A DNA stretch of 5,761 nt from an uncultured Veillonella sp. (GTDB lineage: Bacteria > Bacillota > Negativicutes > Veillonellales > Veillonellaceae): the NCBI GenBank assembly GCA_959608595.1, contig CAUHTB010000057.1, positions 1 to 5,761 of the forward strand, in the 5' to 3' direction. Position 1 is the stretch's first letter. Each line of letters begins with the position of its first letter. The notes under the pieces are model-generated. The model saw nothing but the letters and a program-made list of their open reading frames with translations, ran no database searches and had not been told where the DNA came from. Position numbers and translations under genes: made by a program. Shown in pieces: positions 5,090 through 5,761 of the stretch.

Positions 5090-5144
5090 AAAACCGCGAA
5101 AAATAAGAAGTCTAATATTTTAATTCCCATTTTTGTGCGGTTTT
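5090..5144 (-). terminator. Terminator downstream of the HAD hydrolase gene
   Basis: AAAACCGC (5090-5097) pairs perfectly with GCGGTTTT (5137-5144). After a small internal loop AAAAAT (5099-5104) pairs with ATTTTT (5129-5134), leaving a 24-nt loop. On the minus strand the stem is followed by a long T-rich tail (TTTTTCTTTTATTTT), as expected for the gene ending at 5206. Confidence 0.75.
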
Positions 5145-5162
5145 AAGATATAAATCGTTTAT

Positions 5163-5182
5163 TTTATATGAATTTGTTATAG
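5163..5182. repeat. 20-bp exact repeat, copy 2, after the HAD stop codon
   Basis: Identical over 20 bases to 2120-2139. On the minus strand it lies in the 3' untranslated part, 23 bases after the stop at 5206 and before the terminator at 5144-5090. Confidence 0.8.
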
Positions 5183-5205
5183 ATTAATGATTATAATTTA
5201 GGATG

Positions 5206-5761
5206 TTATTTATTTAAGTTTTCCACAATGCTTAGAATATCTTCTGCTTTACGTGCGATATGTTGTACACCTAGTTCTTGGTGTAGGGATTCTTCTCTAA
5301 AGCCCCAGGTAACACCGATACATAGTAGTCCAGAATTTTCTGCAGTAGCAACGTCAACTTCAGAATCACCTACATAAATAGATTCTTCTGGTGAAGAGCT
5401 TAGTTCTTTTAATGCTTGGTGTACCATGTCTGGTGCTGGTTTACGTTGTAATCCTGGTCTTTCACCGATAGCAACAGGTAAGCGATCACCAAAGTATTCT
5501 TTGTTGAGAGGCGTTACACCTTCTTGGATTTTGTTAGATACGATAGCCAATTTATAGCCTTTTTCACGCAATGCATCTAGCATATCTAAGATGCCAGGAT
5601 ACGGTGCTGTAGTATCTTTTAGATGTTCTCCATAGTAGGTTTTGAACTCCTCAATATATGGTTCTAATTCATGATCTGCTACTGTACTAGGCAAGCATTG
5701 ACGCATCAAGTACGTTACTGCATTACCAAGTGCTGCCTTTACCTCTGCTAGAGACTTTTCA
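5206..5761 (-). CDS. HAD-superfamily hydrolase, phosphoglycolate-phosphatase-like, N-terminus outside window
   Basis: The frame stays open to the window edge, so 184 residues of the C-terminal part are visible. A start at the in-frame TTG (5709) or ATG (5706) would cut through the helical cap and is not credible, since the 17 residues upstream (EKSLAEVKAALGNAV and on) look coding. HAD motif II is the serine in AIVSNK (visible residue 75). Motif III is the lysine in QRKPAPD (107). Motif IV is GDSEVD (Asp132, Asp136), followed by the AENSG and GVTWGF segments typical of Gph-like enzymes. Motif I (DxDGT) must lie beyond 5761. Such enzymes remove phosphate from phosphoglycolate or similar small phosphate esters in the cytosol. 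The exact substrate is uncertain. The gene ends in its own 3' region with terminator and looks transcriptionally separate from the ykvI-thrE operon. Confidence 0.9.
   Translation of the reverse strand, partial: EKSLAEVKAALGNAVTYLMRQCLPSTVADHELEPYIEEFKTYYGEHLKDTTAPYPGILDMLDALREKGYKLAIVSNKIQEGVTPLNKEYFGDRLPVAIGERPGLQRKPAPDMVHQALKELSSSPEESIYVGDSEVDVATAENSGLLCIGVTWGFREESLHQELGVQHIARKAEDILSIVENLNK

Noticed and set aside
5704..5709. TTG or ATG near 5709 as the start of the HAD gene
   Set aside because: The frame stays open to the window edge with coding-like residues, and HAD motif I would be missing; the gene is simply cut by the window.

Overview
The window looks like chromosomal DNA of a low-GC Firmicute, most likely a Veillonella-type diderm Negativicute. 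This rests on base composition, codon use and the overall protein look. It is inference, because the window holds no rRNA or other marker. Five protein genes can be supported. Four lie on the minus strand (an OFA-family MFS transporter, a fused ThrE-type exporter, a YkvI-type transporter and a HAD phosphatase). One lies on the plus strand (an exported protein of unknown function). The MFS gene and the HAD gene both run off the window. No tRNA, rRNA, CRISPR array or complete insertion sequence was seen.

Left part (1-1428). The MFS gene is preceded on the same strand by a clear ZTP (pfl-type) riboswitch with an overlapping intrinsic terminator and a plausible sigma-A promoter. The OFA transporter is therefore probably switched on when ZTP accumulates, that is, when 10-formyl-tetrahydrofolate is short. 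The next ~450 bases are dense with non-coding structure. They hold a 17-bp perfect hairpin, a plus-strand extended -10 promoter inside a palindrome, and a ~90-nt terminator-ended element whose hairpins are mutually exclusive. They also hold one copy of a 57-bp repeat and a terminator-like hairpin.

Middle (1429-4797). A 198-residue exported protein is flanked by two related hairpins. The second is a bidirectional terminator shared with the convergent operon. That minus-strand operon is ykvI-like then thrE-like, with a 4-bp ATGA overlap. It couples an APC-superfamily transporter carrying an unusual 124-residue hydrophilic tail to an exporter of the threonine/serine or dicarboxylate type.

Right part (4798-5761). 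The ykvI-like gene has an extended -10 promoter inside an inverted repeat. Upstream lie the second copy of the 57-bp repeat, a CRP/FNR-like palindrome inside a larger hairpin, and the terminator of the HAD gene. The HAD gene is a phosphoglycolate-phosphatase-like hydrolase whose N-terminus lies beyond the window. A 20-bp exact repeat sits just downstream of the stop codons of both the thrE-like and the HAD gene.
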